From assembly GCA_902386205.1 (NCBI GenBank), contig CABMIH010000041.1, positions 1-64,000 of the forward strand: a DNA stretch of 64,000 nucleotides. Direction: 5' to 3'. A program made the translations under genes and the position numbers. The DNA comes from an uncultured archaeon. GTDB taxonomy: Archaea; Halobacteriota; Methanosarcinia; Methanosarcinales; Methanoperedenaceae. Positions within the stretch are counted from its first letter, which is position 1, and every line of letters starts with the position of its first letter. Positions 7,702 through 16,668 of this stretch are shown here, piece by piece. The notes under the pieces are model-generated. The model saw nothing but the letters and a program-made list of their open reading frames with translations. It did not search any database and was not told where the DNA came from.

Positions 7702-9737
7702 CCTGTAATATTCAATTTCTTGAGAACCTTATCAGGAGTTGACTGATAATCATGAATAATAGTGGATATTGCATTGAAATCCGATATTTTATTATTTACC
7801 ATGAACTCAAGGATTTTTTGGCGGTTTATGAGTTCTGTCCTCAAGTCTGAAACGCTCCAGCCCCTTCTGACCATTATTTCATTCAGGGCTTTTGATTCAC
7901 CCACTCTCATGAATTTATCAGTCAGCGGGTCCCACACAAAAATGTCGTTCGTCCTGATATTCCTGGTAGTCGGGTCTATATCTGTGATCTCAACAAGTTT
8001 CATATTGCGGCGGGCCCTTTTACCTTTAACATATGTCTGGGACTGGATGCTTATGATGTTCAGCGCCTGGATCATGGTCCTTGGCACGCTGATAGGGGGA
8101 TTCTCAAGCCTGTGAATGGCGCTTGAGACAGAATCTGCATGCATTGTCGAGAAAGTGGTATGTCCCGTGCTCATCGCCTGGAAAAGAGTAAGCGCTTCTT
8201 TACCCCTTACTTCACCTACAAGCAGGTATTCAGGCCGCTGCCGCAGCGCCGCCCTCAAAAGCTCGTACATATCAATGCTTCCCTTGCCATCCGCAGTAAA
8301 GGAATCCCTTGTCACTCCCGGGATCCAGTTGGGATGAGGGAGTTTAAGTTCCCTGGTATCTTCAAGCGTGACGATCTTTGCCTGGGGAGGGATGAACAGG
8401 GAGACTGCGTTAAGGGATGAAGTCTTTCCCGAAGCCGTACCTCCTGCGTAAATCAGACTTTTGTTGTTCTCAATGCACAGCCATAGATATGCCATTTCCT
8501 CTGCCGAGAACGTATTCCAGTTAATCAGGTCAACAGGTGTTATCGGGATGTCGCTGAATTTCCTGATAGTGAAGGTGGCCCCGTGAGAAGTTACCTGCGT
8601 TCCCAGCGTCATCTGGATACGAGAACCGTCGGCCATTGTAGCATCTACCATGGGCTCTGCTATCGATATATGCTTGCCGCAGCGCTGCGCAAGCCTGATA
8701 ACATATGAGTTTAATTCATTTTCAGTATAATATACATTTGTTGGTATATTTGTGTATTTCTTATGATAGAGATAAATCGGGATGTCATGGCCGTTTGCAG
8801 AAATATCTTCTATCCTGTTGTCATGCATCAGAGGATCAAGCTTCCCGAATTTTATGAAGTCCCTGCGGGAGTAGTACATTACTTTTTCAAGGGTCAGGGG
8901 GGTTATTTCAATTGCATAATCTTTTACCAGGTGTCTTACTTTATTCGTGAGGATCTTATCCTTGTCAGCCTCAAGTTTTATATCTTCCACGAGGAGGACA
9001 TCCTTTAACCTGTCTTTGATCTCTTTGAGGAACAAATCCTCAAAATCTGAAAGCTTAGGCTCAGCCACGTAATACAGGTAAGAATTGTTGTCCGGATTAA
9101 ATAATATTACCACAAATGCATATGGTTCATTTACCCAGTATCGTTCAAGTTCCTTGTAGCCGGGAAGACCTTCGAAAGTGACAAGAGGGCCGTGCGATGC
9201 GGGATCATACGTTTCGATTGCTTCAGCCTCTTTTGTGAAAAAGGTTTTTATTTTTTCAATAATATTTTGTGGTGGTTTTTCAGCAAGAGCATCCAATTGG
9301 GAATCTTTTAGCTTCTTAATACGTGTCTCAACGTCAGACATCAATTTGTCTTCAAGAATGTCGATAACAGCCTGCTTCTCCGGGGTCAACTGCTCTTTTA
9401 TCATGGCCTTTGTCGAGGCTTCATCCCCATCAAGGCGCTTCATGAGGCCTTCAACTCCCTCTTTATCCCCTGAAACAACCGTTTCTTCCCCAGCTTTACG
9501 GTTTTTTCCCTTTTTTACAGGTTTTACATCTGTTTTCTCAACCTTTGGGGGAACTTCCTGCTTTTCGTCTTTCTCTTTTTTACTTTTCCTGCTGGTTTTT
9601 TTTATGGGTTTTGCAGCACCTTCATTTGCATCTGCTGGTTTTGGTTTTTCATTCACGGCATTTTCTTTTTTGGGGAGTGTGTCTTCCAGCTTTATTGTGT
9701 TGCTTCCCCCGGCTTCCGTATGCGAATTAGCTTCCAT
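7698..9737 (-). CDS. Type II/IV secretion system ATPase (ArlI/TadA/GspE family) with charged N-terminal extension
   Basis: The 679-residue hexameric secretion ATPase has Walker A GGTASGKTSS near residue 431. An aspartate box-like segment VTLEDTRELKLPHPNW and a Walker B region YLLVGEVRGKEALTLFQAMSTG follow, and then the His box STGHTTFSTMHADS. The N-domain with PLVTFEGLPGYKELERYWV fits archaeal type IV filament ATPases. Residues 1-120 are an unusual Lys/Glu/Pro-rich, low-complexity tail, probably disordered. The C-terminus continues past the ATPase core with a helical extension. The gene is 19 bases after a small membrane protein gene and overlaps the platform gene, so they form an operon with minD. 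Confidence 0.92.
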   Translation of the reverse strand: MEANSHTEAGGSNTIKLEDTLPKKENAVNEKPKPADANEGAAKPIKKTSRKSKKEKDEKQEVPPKVEKTDVKPVKKGKNRKAGEETVVSGDKEGVEGLMKRLDGDEASTKAMIKEQLTPEKQAVIDILEDKLMSDVETRIKKLKDSQLDALAEKPPQNIIEKIKTFFTKEAEAIETYDPASHGPLVTFEGLPGYKELERYWVNEPYAFVVILFNPDNNSYLYYVAEPKLSDFEDLFLKEIKDRLKDVLLVEDIKLEADKDKILTNKVRHLVKDYAIEITPLTLEKVMYYSRRDFIKFGKLDPLMHDNRIEDISANGHDIPIYLYHKKYTNIPTNVYYTENELNSYVIRLAQRCGKHISIAEPMVDATMADGSRIQMTLGTQVTSHGATFTIRKFSDIPITPVDLINWNTFSAEEMAYLWLCIENNKSLIYAGGTASGKTSSLNAVSLFIPPQAKIVTLEDTRELKLPHPNWIPGVTRDSFTADGKGSIDMYELLRAALRQRPEYLLVGEVRGKEALTLFQAMSTGHTTFSTMHADSVSSAIHRLENPPISVPRTMIQALNIISIQSQTYVKGKRARRNMKLVEITDIDPTTRNIRTNDIFVWDPLTDKFMRVGESKALNEIMVRRGWSVSDLRTELINRQKILEFMVNNKISDFNAISTIIHDYQSTPDKVLKKLNITG

Positions 9738-9756
9738 TTTATCCTTATAAATTTAA

Positions 9757-9945
9757 TTATATATTTATTTTTTTGAATTCTTCTATGTCATTGGACAGTC
9801 GCAGCAATTCTTCGCTCGTAATCGTAATCCTGTCTTTCAGGTCATTGAGTTCTTTTCGCAGTTGCTTTATCCTGACATTCATCAGATAAAGCACGCAGAA
9901 CGAGACGAACAATATTATGATTAAGGCCACTGTTATTGCGTCCAT
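9757..9945 (-). CDS. Small membrane protein with coiled coil (62 aa)
   Basis: The 62-residue protein has one N-terminal transmembrane helix (VALIIILFVSFCVLYLM) and then a heptad-like coiled coil (LRKELNDLKDRIT, EELLRLSNDIEEF). The start ATG shares its A with the stop TAA of minD (TAATG), so translation is coupled. I do not recognise a family. Its place between minD and the secretion ATPase suggests a small assembly or anchoring factor of that machine, which is inference only. Confidence 0.75.
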   Translation of the reverse strand: MDAITVALIIILFVSFCVLYLMNVRIKQLRKELNDLKDRITITSEELLRLSNDIEEFKKINI

Positions 9946-10733
9946 TATTTCCCTCCGAAGATCGACCTGGCAAGGCGGTCAACAAAACTTTCTTTATCTT
10001 CTTTTTCACTTGTTTCTGTGAACTTCTCACCTGCAATGGACGCTGCAAGCCTTTTAAAGGCGATCGAAGCTGGCGATTTCGGGGCCCTTACAACTATCGG
10101 CACCTTGAATGCGGCAGAACGCCTGACATTAGCATCTTCAGGCACCATTTCAAGCACTTTTACCCCTAAAAGTTCAGATACTTTATTGCGGTTGATTTCG
10201 GTTTTTTCAAGTTCTGCCCGGTTTAAGACCACTCCTTCAATATACCTGCCAAGCATTTCAGTCAGGGCTTTTGTTTTCAGGGCATCGGCCATTGAGGCAA
10301 GTTCAGGATTGACAACAAGAATAACCTTGTCTGCAACTGCAAGTGGTATTACGCCGTCCTTGCTTATGCCCGCCGGTGCGTCGATAAGCACATAATCCAT
10401 ACCCTCAATAAGAGCACCCATTACCTCTTTCAATTTATCAGGCTTTGAATTCTGGAATCCTCTCAAAGATAAACCGCTGGGCACCACCTTGAGGCCGGCA
10501 GGGCCTTCGTAAACGGCCTCATTTATATTAGCGCTACCGCTCAGGACTTCATGAAGGGTGATCTTGCTTTTTTCAAGACCGAGTAAAAGGCCCAGGTTCG
10601 CCATTCCTATATCTGCATCAAGAACTATGGTTTTTTTTCCAAGCATTGCCAGCGCAGTGCCAAGGTTCAATGTAGTGGTGGTTTTACCTGTACCACCTTT
10701 TCCGGAGGCGATTGTATATACACATGCTGTCAT
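9945..10733 (-). CDS. minD: MinD/ParA-family P-loop ATPase
   Basis: The 262-residue protein has the deviant Walker A KGGTGKTTTT at residues 12-21 with the signature lysine of the MinD/ParA family. It also has the DADIGMANLG switch region and the YVLIDAPAGI Walker B. It ends KEDKESFVDRLARSIFGGK, a short amphipathic helix that fits MinD-type membrane targeting. No MinC or MinE is nearby, as expected for archaea. Being first in the filament operon, it may position that machine in the membrane, as MinD homologues do for archaella and pili in other archaea, rather than place the division site. That role is inferred from context. Confidence 0.9.
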   Translation of the reverse strand: MTACVYTIASGKGGTGKTTTTLNLGTALAMLGKKTIVLDADIGMANLGLLLGLEKSKITLHEVLSGSANINEAVYEGPAGLKVVPSGLSLRGFQNSKPDKLKEVMGALIEGMDYVLIDAPAGISKDGVIPLAVADKVILVVNPELASMADALKTKALTEMLGRYIEGVVLNRAELEKTEINRNKVSELLGVKVLEMVPEDANVRRSAAFKVPIVVRAPKSPASIAFKRLAASIAGEKFTETSEKEDKESFVDRLARSIFGGK

Positions 10734-10919
10734 ATCTATTCCTTCGGCCCAGAACAGGCTATTTAGATATCATAATAGTTATAATACTCATTTGTAGTTT
10801 ATAACTTTAATTGATAATTATTATATAGTGTGATTAATTATGTTCATCATGATTATAGTTATGGAATGGTTTTTATAGTAAGAAATTGATAAACCTGACA
10901 AAGGGTATTCTGGTTATAT

Positions 10920-11777
10920 ATGGCTGCCGCGGACGAATTCATAAAATACAGTATCATGACGCTCGAAGTAAACTTCGGGCAATTGTCTTATGAAATTATC
11001 AATAAGGTATGTTCAAAGAAAAAACTGGACGAAAAGTCGAATATTAATGATTTCATAGAATTTATCGACCTTGTCGAAACCAGCATTGGCATGCTGTCAG
11101 GAAAAAAAAGAGCAGGAAATATATGTAATGACCTCCGCGAAAAGGCAAATGAAATAAAAGAAAACGAAAAAGTTCATGATATCTCACTGAGCAACGATAT
11201 TGATGAGGAAATAAACACTTTTTTGACCAATAAAACGCTTCCGACTGAAAGTGATATTGCAGATTATTCCAAATATATCACACTAAAATACGGGGTAAGT
11301 ACTAAAAAAATCGAAAAAGAGATAATTGAAAAGATCAAACTCAAAGTCAAAGAGATCATTGGCGGGAAAAAAATCGATGGTGAAATAAAGAGGTTCCTTA
11401 CAAGGTATCCGCAGCCGACACAAACTGATGTCAATGATTTTATTAATTATATTCATTTATTGAAATTAAATTTTCAGGAGGAGAAGCTGCGGCAACTTAT
11501 TGAAAAGGAAAGGCTTTTCCGGAAATTCCATGAGCCCATAGAAGCTGTAGAAACATCCGAACTTGATCATTTCGTTGATTTCATCAAAAATCATCCTGAA
11601 AAGAAAGAGATCAAAAAAGCAATGCAAAAGCAGGAACTCAGCTATCTTATAAAAGATGAGTCGGGTGTTTCAGATGACCTTTTATCTGAATTTAAGGAAC
11701 TTGCAACACCGAATGAAAGGGACATGAGGGATACTCTCGAAGGACTCGGGCTTAAACATTTGATCAGGAAAAAATAA
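10920..11777 (+). CDS. Unknown protein with internal repeats
   Basis: The 285-residue charged, helix-rich protein has no signal peptide or membrane helix, and I do not recognise its family. A weak internal repeat is visible. Copy one is EINTFLTNKTLPTESDIADY then SKYITLKYG (about residues 97-125). Copy two is EIKRFLTRYPQPTQTDVNDF then INYIHLLKL (about 156-184). More distant copies are FIEFIDLVE near residue 40 and HFVDFIKNHPEKKEIKKAM near 220. The pattern is a helix pair around a PT-x(3)-D turn. It reads away from minD and stops 84 bases before pyrG. Confidence 0.65.
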   Translation: MAAADEFIKYSIMTLEVNFGQLSYEIINKVCSKKKLDEKSNINDFIEFIDLVETSIGMLSGKKRAGNICNDLREKANEIKENEKVHDISLSNDIDEEINTFLTNKTLPTESDIADYSKYITLKYGVSTKKIEKEIIEKIKLKVKEIIGGKKIDGEIKRFLTRYPQPTQTDVNDFINYIHLLKLNFQEEKLRQLIEKERLFRKFHEPIEAVETSELDHFVDFIKNHPEKKEIKKAMQKQELSYLIKDESGVSDDLLSEFKELATPNERDMRDTLEGLGLKHLIRKK

Positions 11778-11824
11778 GGACGCTGTAGCCTCAGAAATAA
11801 TTGTTATGTATGCGACTGCTTCCA

Positions 11825-11836
11825 TTAAATATATAC
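11825..11836 (+). promoter_or_regulatory. Probable TATA box of pyrG
   Basis: TTAAATATATAC lies about 26-37 bases before the pyrG ATG at 11862. An AAGGAAGGG ribosome binding site lies directly before the start. This fits an archaeal promoter with a very short leader. Confidence 0.45.
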
Positions 11837-11861
11837 TAAATGCTTGCCCTAAGGAAGGGAC

Positions 11862-13439
11862 ATGAAGTACATCATAGTCACAGGCGGTGTGATGAGCGGC
11901 CTTGGAAAAGGAATAACCGCCGCTTCAATTGGTCGGATCCTGAAAAACAAAGGTTTCAATGTGACCGCTATCAAAATAGATCCTTATATTAACATCGATG
12001 CGGGAACGATGAGCCCCTACCAGCACGGAGAGGTATTTGTTCTGAAGGACGGGGGTGAAGTTGACCTTGATCTTGGCAACTATGAACGTTTTCTTGATAT
12101 CGAGCTTACACGCGAGCACAATATCACAACAGGCCAGGTGTACCGTACCGTTATCGAAAAAGAAAGGCGGGGGGATTATCTTGGGAAGACGGTCCAGATA
12201 ATACCCCACATCACGAATGAAATCAAGGAACGCATCAGGAAAGTCTCAAAAAAATCCAGCGCTGACATCTGCATAATAGAGGTGGGGGGCACGGTGGGCG
12301 ACATAGAGAGCATGCCTTTCCTTGAATCCATGCGCCAGATGCACAGTGAAGAAAATAAAGAGGATATAGTTTTCATACATGTCACCCTCGTGCCCCTTGA
12401 TACCCAGGGCGAACAAAAAACAAAACCAACGCAGCATTCAGTCAAAGAATTGCGAAGCCTGGGCCTTCAGCCAGATGTGATAGTGGCGCGGTGCAAAGAG
12501 CCGCTGCATGAGGACACAAAATCAAAGATCGCCCTTTTCTGCGACGTGCCTGCAAGCGCGGTGGTAAGTGCGCATGACGCAAGCGACATCTATTACGTCC
12601 CGACGATGATGGAGAAAGAAGGGCTTTCCGAATATCTTGTGCAGAAACTCAAGCTGTCCCCGAAAGACAATGCCCACGAATGGGATGCACTGATGAAAAA
12701 GATGGCATCCATCGACAGGGAGATCCGCGTGGCTGTCGTCGGGAAATATGCACATCTTGGAGACTCATATATCAGTATAAACGAGGCCCTCAAGCACGCC
12801 GGGATAGAGTGCCGCTGCCGCGTCAGGACAGACTGGATCGATGCCGAAGAGTTCGAGAAAAAACCCGCATCTATCGACCTGCTCCAGAAATACAACGGCA
12901 TCCTTGTCCCGGGCGGGTTCGGGGTGCGCGGGACCGAAGGAAAGATACTTGCGATAAAATACGCAAGGGAGCATAATGTGCCATATCTTGGATTATGCCT
13001 TGGTATGCAGCTTGCTGTTATCGAGTTTGCCCGGAATGTCGTCGGGCTAAAGGATGCAAACAGCACCGAACTTGCAAAAACCGAACATCCGGTGATAGAT
13101 CTGCTGCCTGAACAGGAGAACATAAAAAATATGGGCGGAACGATGCGTCTTGGGAATTATGAGGCGATACTTAAAGAAAATTCGCTGGCAGGTAAATTAT
13201 ACGGGAGCAACACTCTAATCGAGCGCCACAGGCACAGGTATGAGGTGAACCCGGAATATATACCGCAGATCGAAGCAAAAGGCATGAAATTCACTGGCAG
13301 GAACGACCACAGGATGGAGATAGCCGAAATACCGGGCCATAAGTTCTTTTTTAGCTCCCAGTTCCATCCGGAATTCAGGTCGCGGCCAGGGAAACCTTCG
13401 CCTCCTTTCCTTGCATTTATGAAGGCTGCGCTTGAATAA
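11862..13439 (+). CDS. pyrG: CTP synthase
   Basis: The 525-residue enzyme makes CTP from UTP, ATP and glutamine. The N-terminal synthetase domain starts [18 protein letters not shown] with the ATP-binding glycine loop and continues through [20 protein letters not shown] and [14 protein letters not shown]. The C-terminal glutaminase domain has the nucleophile cysteine in [11 protein letters not shown] (about residue 378) and the His-Glu pair in [18 protein letters not shown]. Length is normal. It appears to be a single-gene unit before the ATP synthase operon. Confidence 0.98.
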   Translation: MKYIIVTGGVMSGLGKGITAASIGRILKNKGFNVTAIKIDPYINIDAGTMSPYQHGEVFVLKDGGEVDLDLGNYERFLDIELTREHNITTGQVYRTVIEKERRGDYLGKTVQIIPHITNEIKERIRKVSKKSSADICIIEVGGTVGDIESMPFLESMRQMHSEENKEDIVFIHVTLVPLDTQGEQKTKPTQHSVKELRSLGLQPDVIVARCKEPLHEDTKSKIALFCDVPASAVVSAHDASDIYYVPTMMEKEGLSEYLVQKLKLSPKDNAHEWDALMKKMASIDREIRVAVVGKYAHLGDSYISINEALKHAGIECRCRVRTDWIDAEEFEKKPASIDLLQKYNGILVPGGFGVRGTEGKILAIKYAREHNVPYLGLCLGMQLAVIEFARNVVGLKDANSTELAKTEHPVIDLLPEQENIKNMGGTMRLGNYEAILKENSLAGKLYGSNTLIERHRHRYEVNPEYIPQIEAKGMKFTGRNDHRMEIAEIPGHKFFFSSQFHPEFRSRPGKPSPPFLAFMKAALE

Positions 13440-13474
13440 TAATTAAGATTAGAAACGAATGATTTATGTAGTTG

Positions 13475-13492
13475 CTCCCCTATCAAAGGGAG
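13475..13492 (+). terminator. Small hairpin after pyrG
   Basis: CTCCC at 13475-13479 pairs with GGGAG at 13488-13492 across an 8-base loop, 36 bases after the pyrG stop. It could mark the pyrG 3' end or be chance; no strong T tract follows. Confidence 0.25.
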
Positions 13493-13535
13493 TCAAAATG
13501 AGTTCACTATTATAAATTTGCATTAGAGGATTTGA

Positions 13536-13862
13536 ATGACACGGGATGAAATTTTATCTGAGATCAAGCGGGCTGAGGACGAGGCGAAAGCCCAGGTGGC
13601 CCAGGCAAATGAGGCGAAGAACAGGAAGATTTCCGCAGCCACGGCGCAATCAAGGGAAATAATAAAAAAGGCAGAGGAAGAAGCTCAACGATATGCTGAA
13701 TCCGAGATTAATGCAGCACGGAAAAAAGTAAGGGAAGAAAGAGAGAAAATCACAGGAAAAGGTATCGAAGAAGCAAATGAAGTCAAGAAAAAAGCGCAGA
13801 AGAACATAACGAAGGCTACAAATTTTATTTTAACAGAATTCGAGAGGGCCGTGGATGCTTAA
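13536..13862 (+). CDS. ahaH: A-type ATP synthase subunit H
   Basis: The 108-residue protein is almost entirely charged coiled coil (EIKRAEDEAKAQVAQANEAK, then KKAEEEAQRYAE). It is the first gene of the operon, as in Methanosarcina. Subunit H pairs with subunit E to form the peripheral stalk joining the catalytic head to the membrane subunit. An AGAGGAT ribosome binding site precedes the ATG. The end overlaps ahaI by eight bases. A TATA-like tattataaat lies about 25 bases before the start. Confidence 0.88.
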   Translation: MTRDEILSEIKRAEDEAKAQVAQANEAKNRKISAATAQSREIIKKAEEEAQRYAESEINAARKKVREEREKITGKGIEEANEVKKKAQKNITKATNFILTEFERAVDA

Positions 13863-15828
13863 ACCCACAAAAATGACAAGGGTCGTTATTGCAGGCTCAA
13901 AAGATATAATGGAAACGACCATATCAACCCTTCACAGGTTGAATGCCCTGCATATAACGGATTATACTGAAGAGATGAAAGAATTCAAGATTGGCAGGCC
14001 ATTGAAACCCGCATCCAAATTCTCAGAATATCTCCTTTCTTTAAGGGCTATCTCAAACCAGCTTGGAGTGACCGGGAAGGAACCGGTGTCAAAGAAAAGC
14101 GCAAAAGAGCTGGCTGCCCAATTTGATGAAAAGATCACAAAGCTGCAAAAAGAAGTCTCATCACGATTTGAAGAATTAAGGAGCATCGAATTCAAGATCA
14201 AGGAAAAAGAAGACATCATATCCTCGGTGAAACCATTCTTCGGGCTCCCGTTATCAATGGACTCTTATCACGGGTATGATACCCTGAAGGTATATACCGG
14301 ATATATCGGGAACAACTTTGAAGAAAAGCTGTCCAAAATAACAAAAAATTACGAATTGTTCACCGGTGAGTACGAGAAAAGAAAAATATTCGCACTATTT
14401 GTTCCAAAAGCCCTTGAGGGGGATATCCAAAAACTGCTTCAGGAAGAGTACACTTATGTTGAATTAAAAGTACCTCACCTGAAAGGCAACCCCCCTGTTA
14501 TCCTGGATGAACTTACAAAAGAGGTTTCCGCCTTAAAAGAGAAACAGGCAGCTATAAAATCAGAGCTTGAGAATATTAAAAATGAATATTCGGAATTTGT
14601 TCTTGCTGCGGATGAATACCTCTCGGCAGAGACCCAGAAGGCAGAAGCCCCGCTTAAGTTCGCAACTAGCCCGAATGCATTTATCATCGACGGATGGGTT
14701 CCTTCAAGAAGGTTCGGGGAAATCGAATCCGGATTGGCGGAAAGCACCCGGGGGCTTGCATATCTTGCCAGAATAGAAGAAGAGGCAAAAGAAGAAGAAA
14801 TTCCCATCGAACTTGAGAATCCCGCTCTTGCAAAGCCTTTTGAACTGCTGATAGATACGTTCGCCACACCCAAATACAAAGAGATAGATCCGGCATCGGT
14901 CATCTTCATAACCTTCCCGCTGTTTTATGCTATCATGCTCGGCGATGTGGGCTACGGAATAATCGTGGCTGCCATGGCCATGGTTATTAAAAATAAATTC
15001 AAGACCGGGGGACTCAATGCCCTTGCATTGATATTATTCCTCTCGGCGATACTCTCGATATTATTCGGTTTTATATTCGGGGAATTTTTCGGTTTCCCAA
15101 TATTTAATGTGGAAGTGAAAGGGGAAATGGAACACGGGATACTCGGTATTGCAGGACCCGTGATTGCAGGGATGCACCTGCCTATCCACAGGTTCGGGGA
15201 AGTCCAGGTTCTTCTTCTTATGACCCTGTTCATAGGAATATTTCACATTTTCCTTGGACTCATCATCGGGTTCCGCAATATTACAGTAGAACATGGTTTA
15301 AAGCATGCAGTTTACGAGAAAGGAAGCTGGATGATGATACTTGTCGGAGGCGTTACGGTCATTGCAAAACTGATGCCTTCCCTGATGTCAAGGACGCCGC
15401 TTCAGACAGGTGACCCTGTCTTTATTATAGGTATGGGGCTTGCCTTAATCGGGATGGTGTTACTGATAAAGGGTGAAGGATTCATCTCAATACTGGAGTT
15501 GCCCACACTTCTCAGTAACGTCCTTTCCTACTCAAGGATACTTGCAATCGGCCTGTCCTCGGCAGGAATCGCACTTGCTGTCAATACGATGTCCATGAAC
15601 CTTTTCATTAGGCCCGGCGGGGTATTGCTTGGGGGAGGGATAGGACTTGCCCTTGTGGGCGTGGTAATACTGTTTATCGGGCATTTGATTAACCTTTTAT
15701 TGGGAATTCTGGGTCCCGGGCTTCACTCATTGAGGCTGCAGTACGTGGAATTCTTTACTAAATTTTATGAAGGGGGGGGAAAGAAGTACGCCCCCTTTGG
15801 ATATAATAAAAAATATACGGAGGAATAA
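13855..15828 (+). CDS. ahaI: A-type ATP synthase subunit I (a-subunit, membrane ion channel half)
   Basis: The 657-residue protein has a long soluble coiled-coil N-half (to about residue 340) that docks the peripheral stalks. The membrane half opens at FITFPLFYAIMLGDVGYGI and carries about seven hydrophobic segments. LSNVLSYSRILAIGLSSAG near residue 560 contains the arginine that faces the rotor ring in V/A-type ATPases. Size and layout are typical. It overlaps ahaH by eight bases and is followed after five bases by ahaK. Confidence 0.95.
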   Translation: MLKPTKMTRVVIAGSKDIMETTISTLHRLNALHITDYTEEMKEFKIGRPLKPASKFSEYLLSLRAISNQLGVTGKEPVSKKSAKELAAQFDEKITKLQKEVSSRFEELRSIEFKIKEKEDIISSVKPFFGLPLSMDSYHGYDTLKVYTGYIGNNFEEKLSKITKNYELFTGEYEKRKIFALFVPKALEGDIQKLLQEEYTYVELKVPHLKGNPPVILDELTKEVSALKEKQAAIKSELENIKNEYSEFVLAADEYLSAETQKAEAPLKFATSPNAFIIDGWVPSRRFGEIESGLAESTRGLAYLARIEEEAKEEEIPIELENPALAKPFELLIDTFATPKYKEIDPASVIFITFPLFYAIMLGDVGYGIIVAAMAMVIKNKFKTGGLNALALILFLSAILSILFGFIFGEFFGFPIFNVEVKGEMEHGILGIAGPVIAGMHLPIHRFGEVQVLLLMTLFIGIFHIFLGLIIGFRNITVEHGLKHAVYEKGSWMMILVGGVTVIAKLMPSLMSRTPLQTGDPVFIIGMGLALIGMVLLIKGEGFISILELPTLLSNVLSYSRILAIGLSSAGIALAVNTMSMNLFIRPGGVLLGGGIGLALVGVVILFIGHLINLLLGILGPGLHSLRLQYVEFFTKFYEGGGKKYAPFGYNKKYTEE

Positions 15829-15833
15829 AAAAT

Positions 15834-16091
15834 ATGGTAGATGCATCGGTAGTAGATCCAGCACTGGTAGCAGCGAACGCAAAAGGAATGATCGCAATCG
15901 GAGCAGGAATAGCTGTAGGGCTTGCAGGCATTGGAGCCGCCCTGGGTGAACAGGCAATAGGAGCCGCAGCAGTCGGAGCAATGGCTGAAGATGAGAAATT
16001 CTTCGGTAAAGGTTTACTGATGACTGTCATCCCTGAATCCATCGCGATTTTCGGTCTTGTGGTAGCATTGATATTATTGTTCGTGTTCTAA
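15834..16091 (+). CDS. ahaK: A-type ATP synthase subunit K (rotor ring c-subunit)
   Basis: The 85-residue hydrophobic hairpin is the proteolipid of the rotor ring. Helix one (about residues 16-45, Gly/Ala-rich AIGAGIAVGLAGIGAALG) and helix two (about 58-85) are joined by a short polar loop, AEDEKFF. Glu68 in TVIPESIAIFG is the ion-binding carboxylate. It is a single-hairpin form, not the duplicated form seen in some methanogens. Whether the coupling ion is H+ or Na+ cannot be settled by eye; Gln40 and Ser69 lie near possible ligand positions. GGAGG precedes the ATG by ten bases. Confidence 0.95.
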   Translation: MVDASVVDPALVAANAKGMIAIGAGIAVGLAGIGAALGEQAIGAAAVGAMAEDEKFFGKGLLMTVIPESIAIFGLVVALILLFVF

Positions 16092-16107
16092 AAAAAAGTG
16101 GACGACT

Positions 16108-16659
16108 ATGGGACTTGATGCGATAGTTGAAGAGATAAAGGCCAAGGGAAAGGAGGAAGCAGACAGGATAAGCGGAGAGACTTATCAGGAAGTATCGAAG
16201 ATTATTGCAAATGCGGAGTCCCAGGCCTTGAAGATCAAAGCTGCAAAAGAGGAAGCTGTCAGGAAAGAAATCGAGAGACTCAGGCAGCAGGAATTATCCA
16301 GCGCCCATCTTGAGGTCAAAAGGACGATGCTGAATGCGCGTAAGGAGCTGCTTGACGAAGTATATGAATCCGCAAGAGAAGCCATCCTGAAACTCCCGGC
16401 TGAAAAGAACCAGAAGCTCCTTAAGTCCATTATCGGGAAAAACCAAAATAACAATGCAAAAATATATTCTGCAAAGAAGGAAAGGGAAATAATCAAGAAA
16501 CTCTCAAAACTCGAATACGCAGCAGAACTGGACTGCATTGGAGGCGTTGTAATTGAAAATGAAGGCGGGACAGAGTCCCTGGATTTCAGGTACGACACGA
16601 TATTGAAAAATGTCAGCGAGCAATCATTAAAACAGGTCTCAGACATCCTGTTCGGGTGA
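16108..16659 (+). CDS. ahaE: A-type ATP synthase subunit E (peripheral stalk)
   Basis: The 183-residue protein has an N-terminal coiled coil rich in Lys/Glu (ADRISGETYQEVSKII, then EEAVRKEIERLRQQE). A compact C-terminal domain ends with CIGGVVIENEGGTESLDFRY, the typical subunit E motif. It pairs with subunit H and binds the catalytic head. It sits in conserved order between ahaK and ahaC. Confidence 0.93.
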   Translation: MGLDAIVEEIKAKGKEEADRISGETYQEVSKIIANAESQALKIKAAKEEAVRKEIERLRQQELSSAHLEVKRTMLNARKELLDEVYESAREAILKLPAEKNQKLLKSIIGKNQNNNAKIYSAKKEREIIKKLSKLEYAAELDCIGGVVIENEGGTESLDFRYDTILKNVSEQSLKQVSDILFG

Positions 16660-16668
16660 AAAAAGCAT

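Noticed and set aside
9178-9750. Long plus-strand frame opposite the secretion ATPase
   Set aside because: It is the shadow of the Lys/Glu-rich N-terminal tail of the ATPase; its Ser/Phe-rich translation has no gene-like features.
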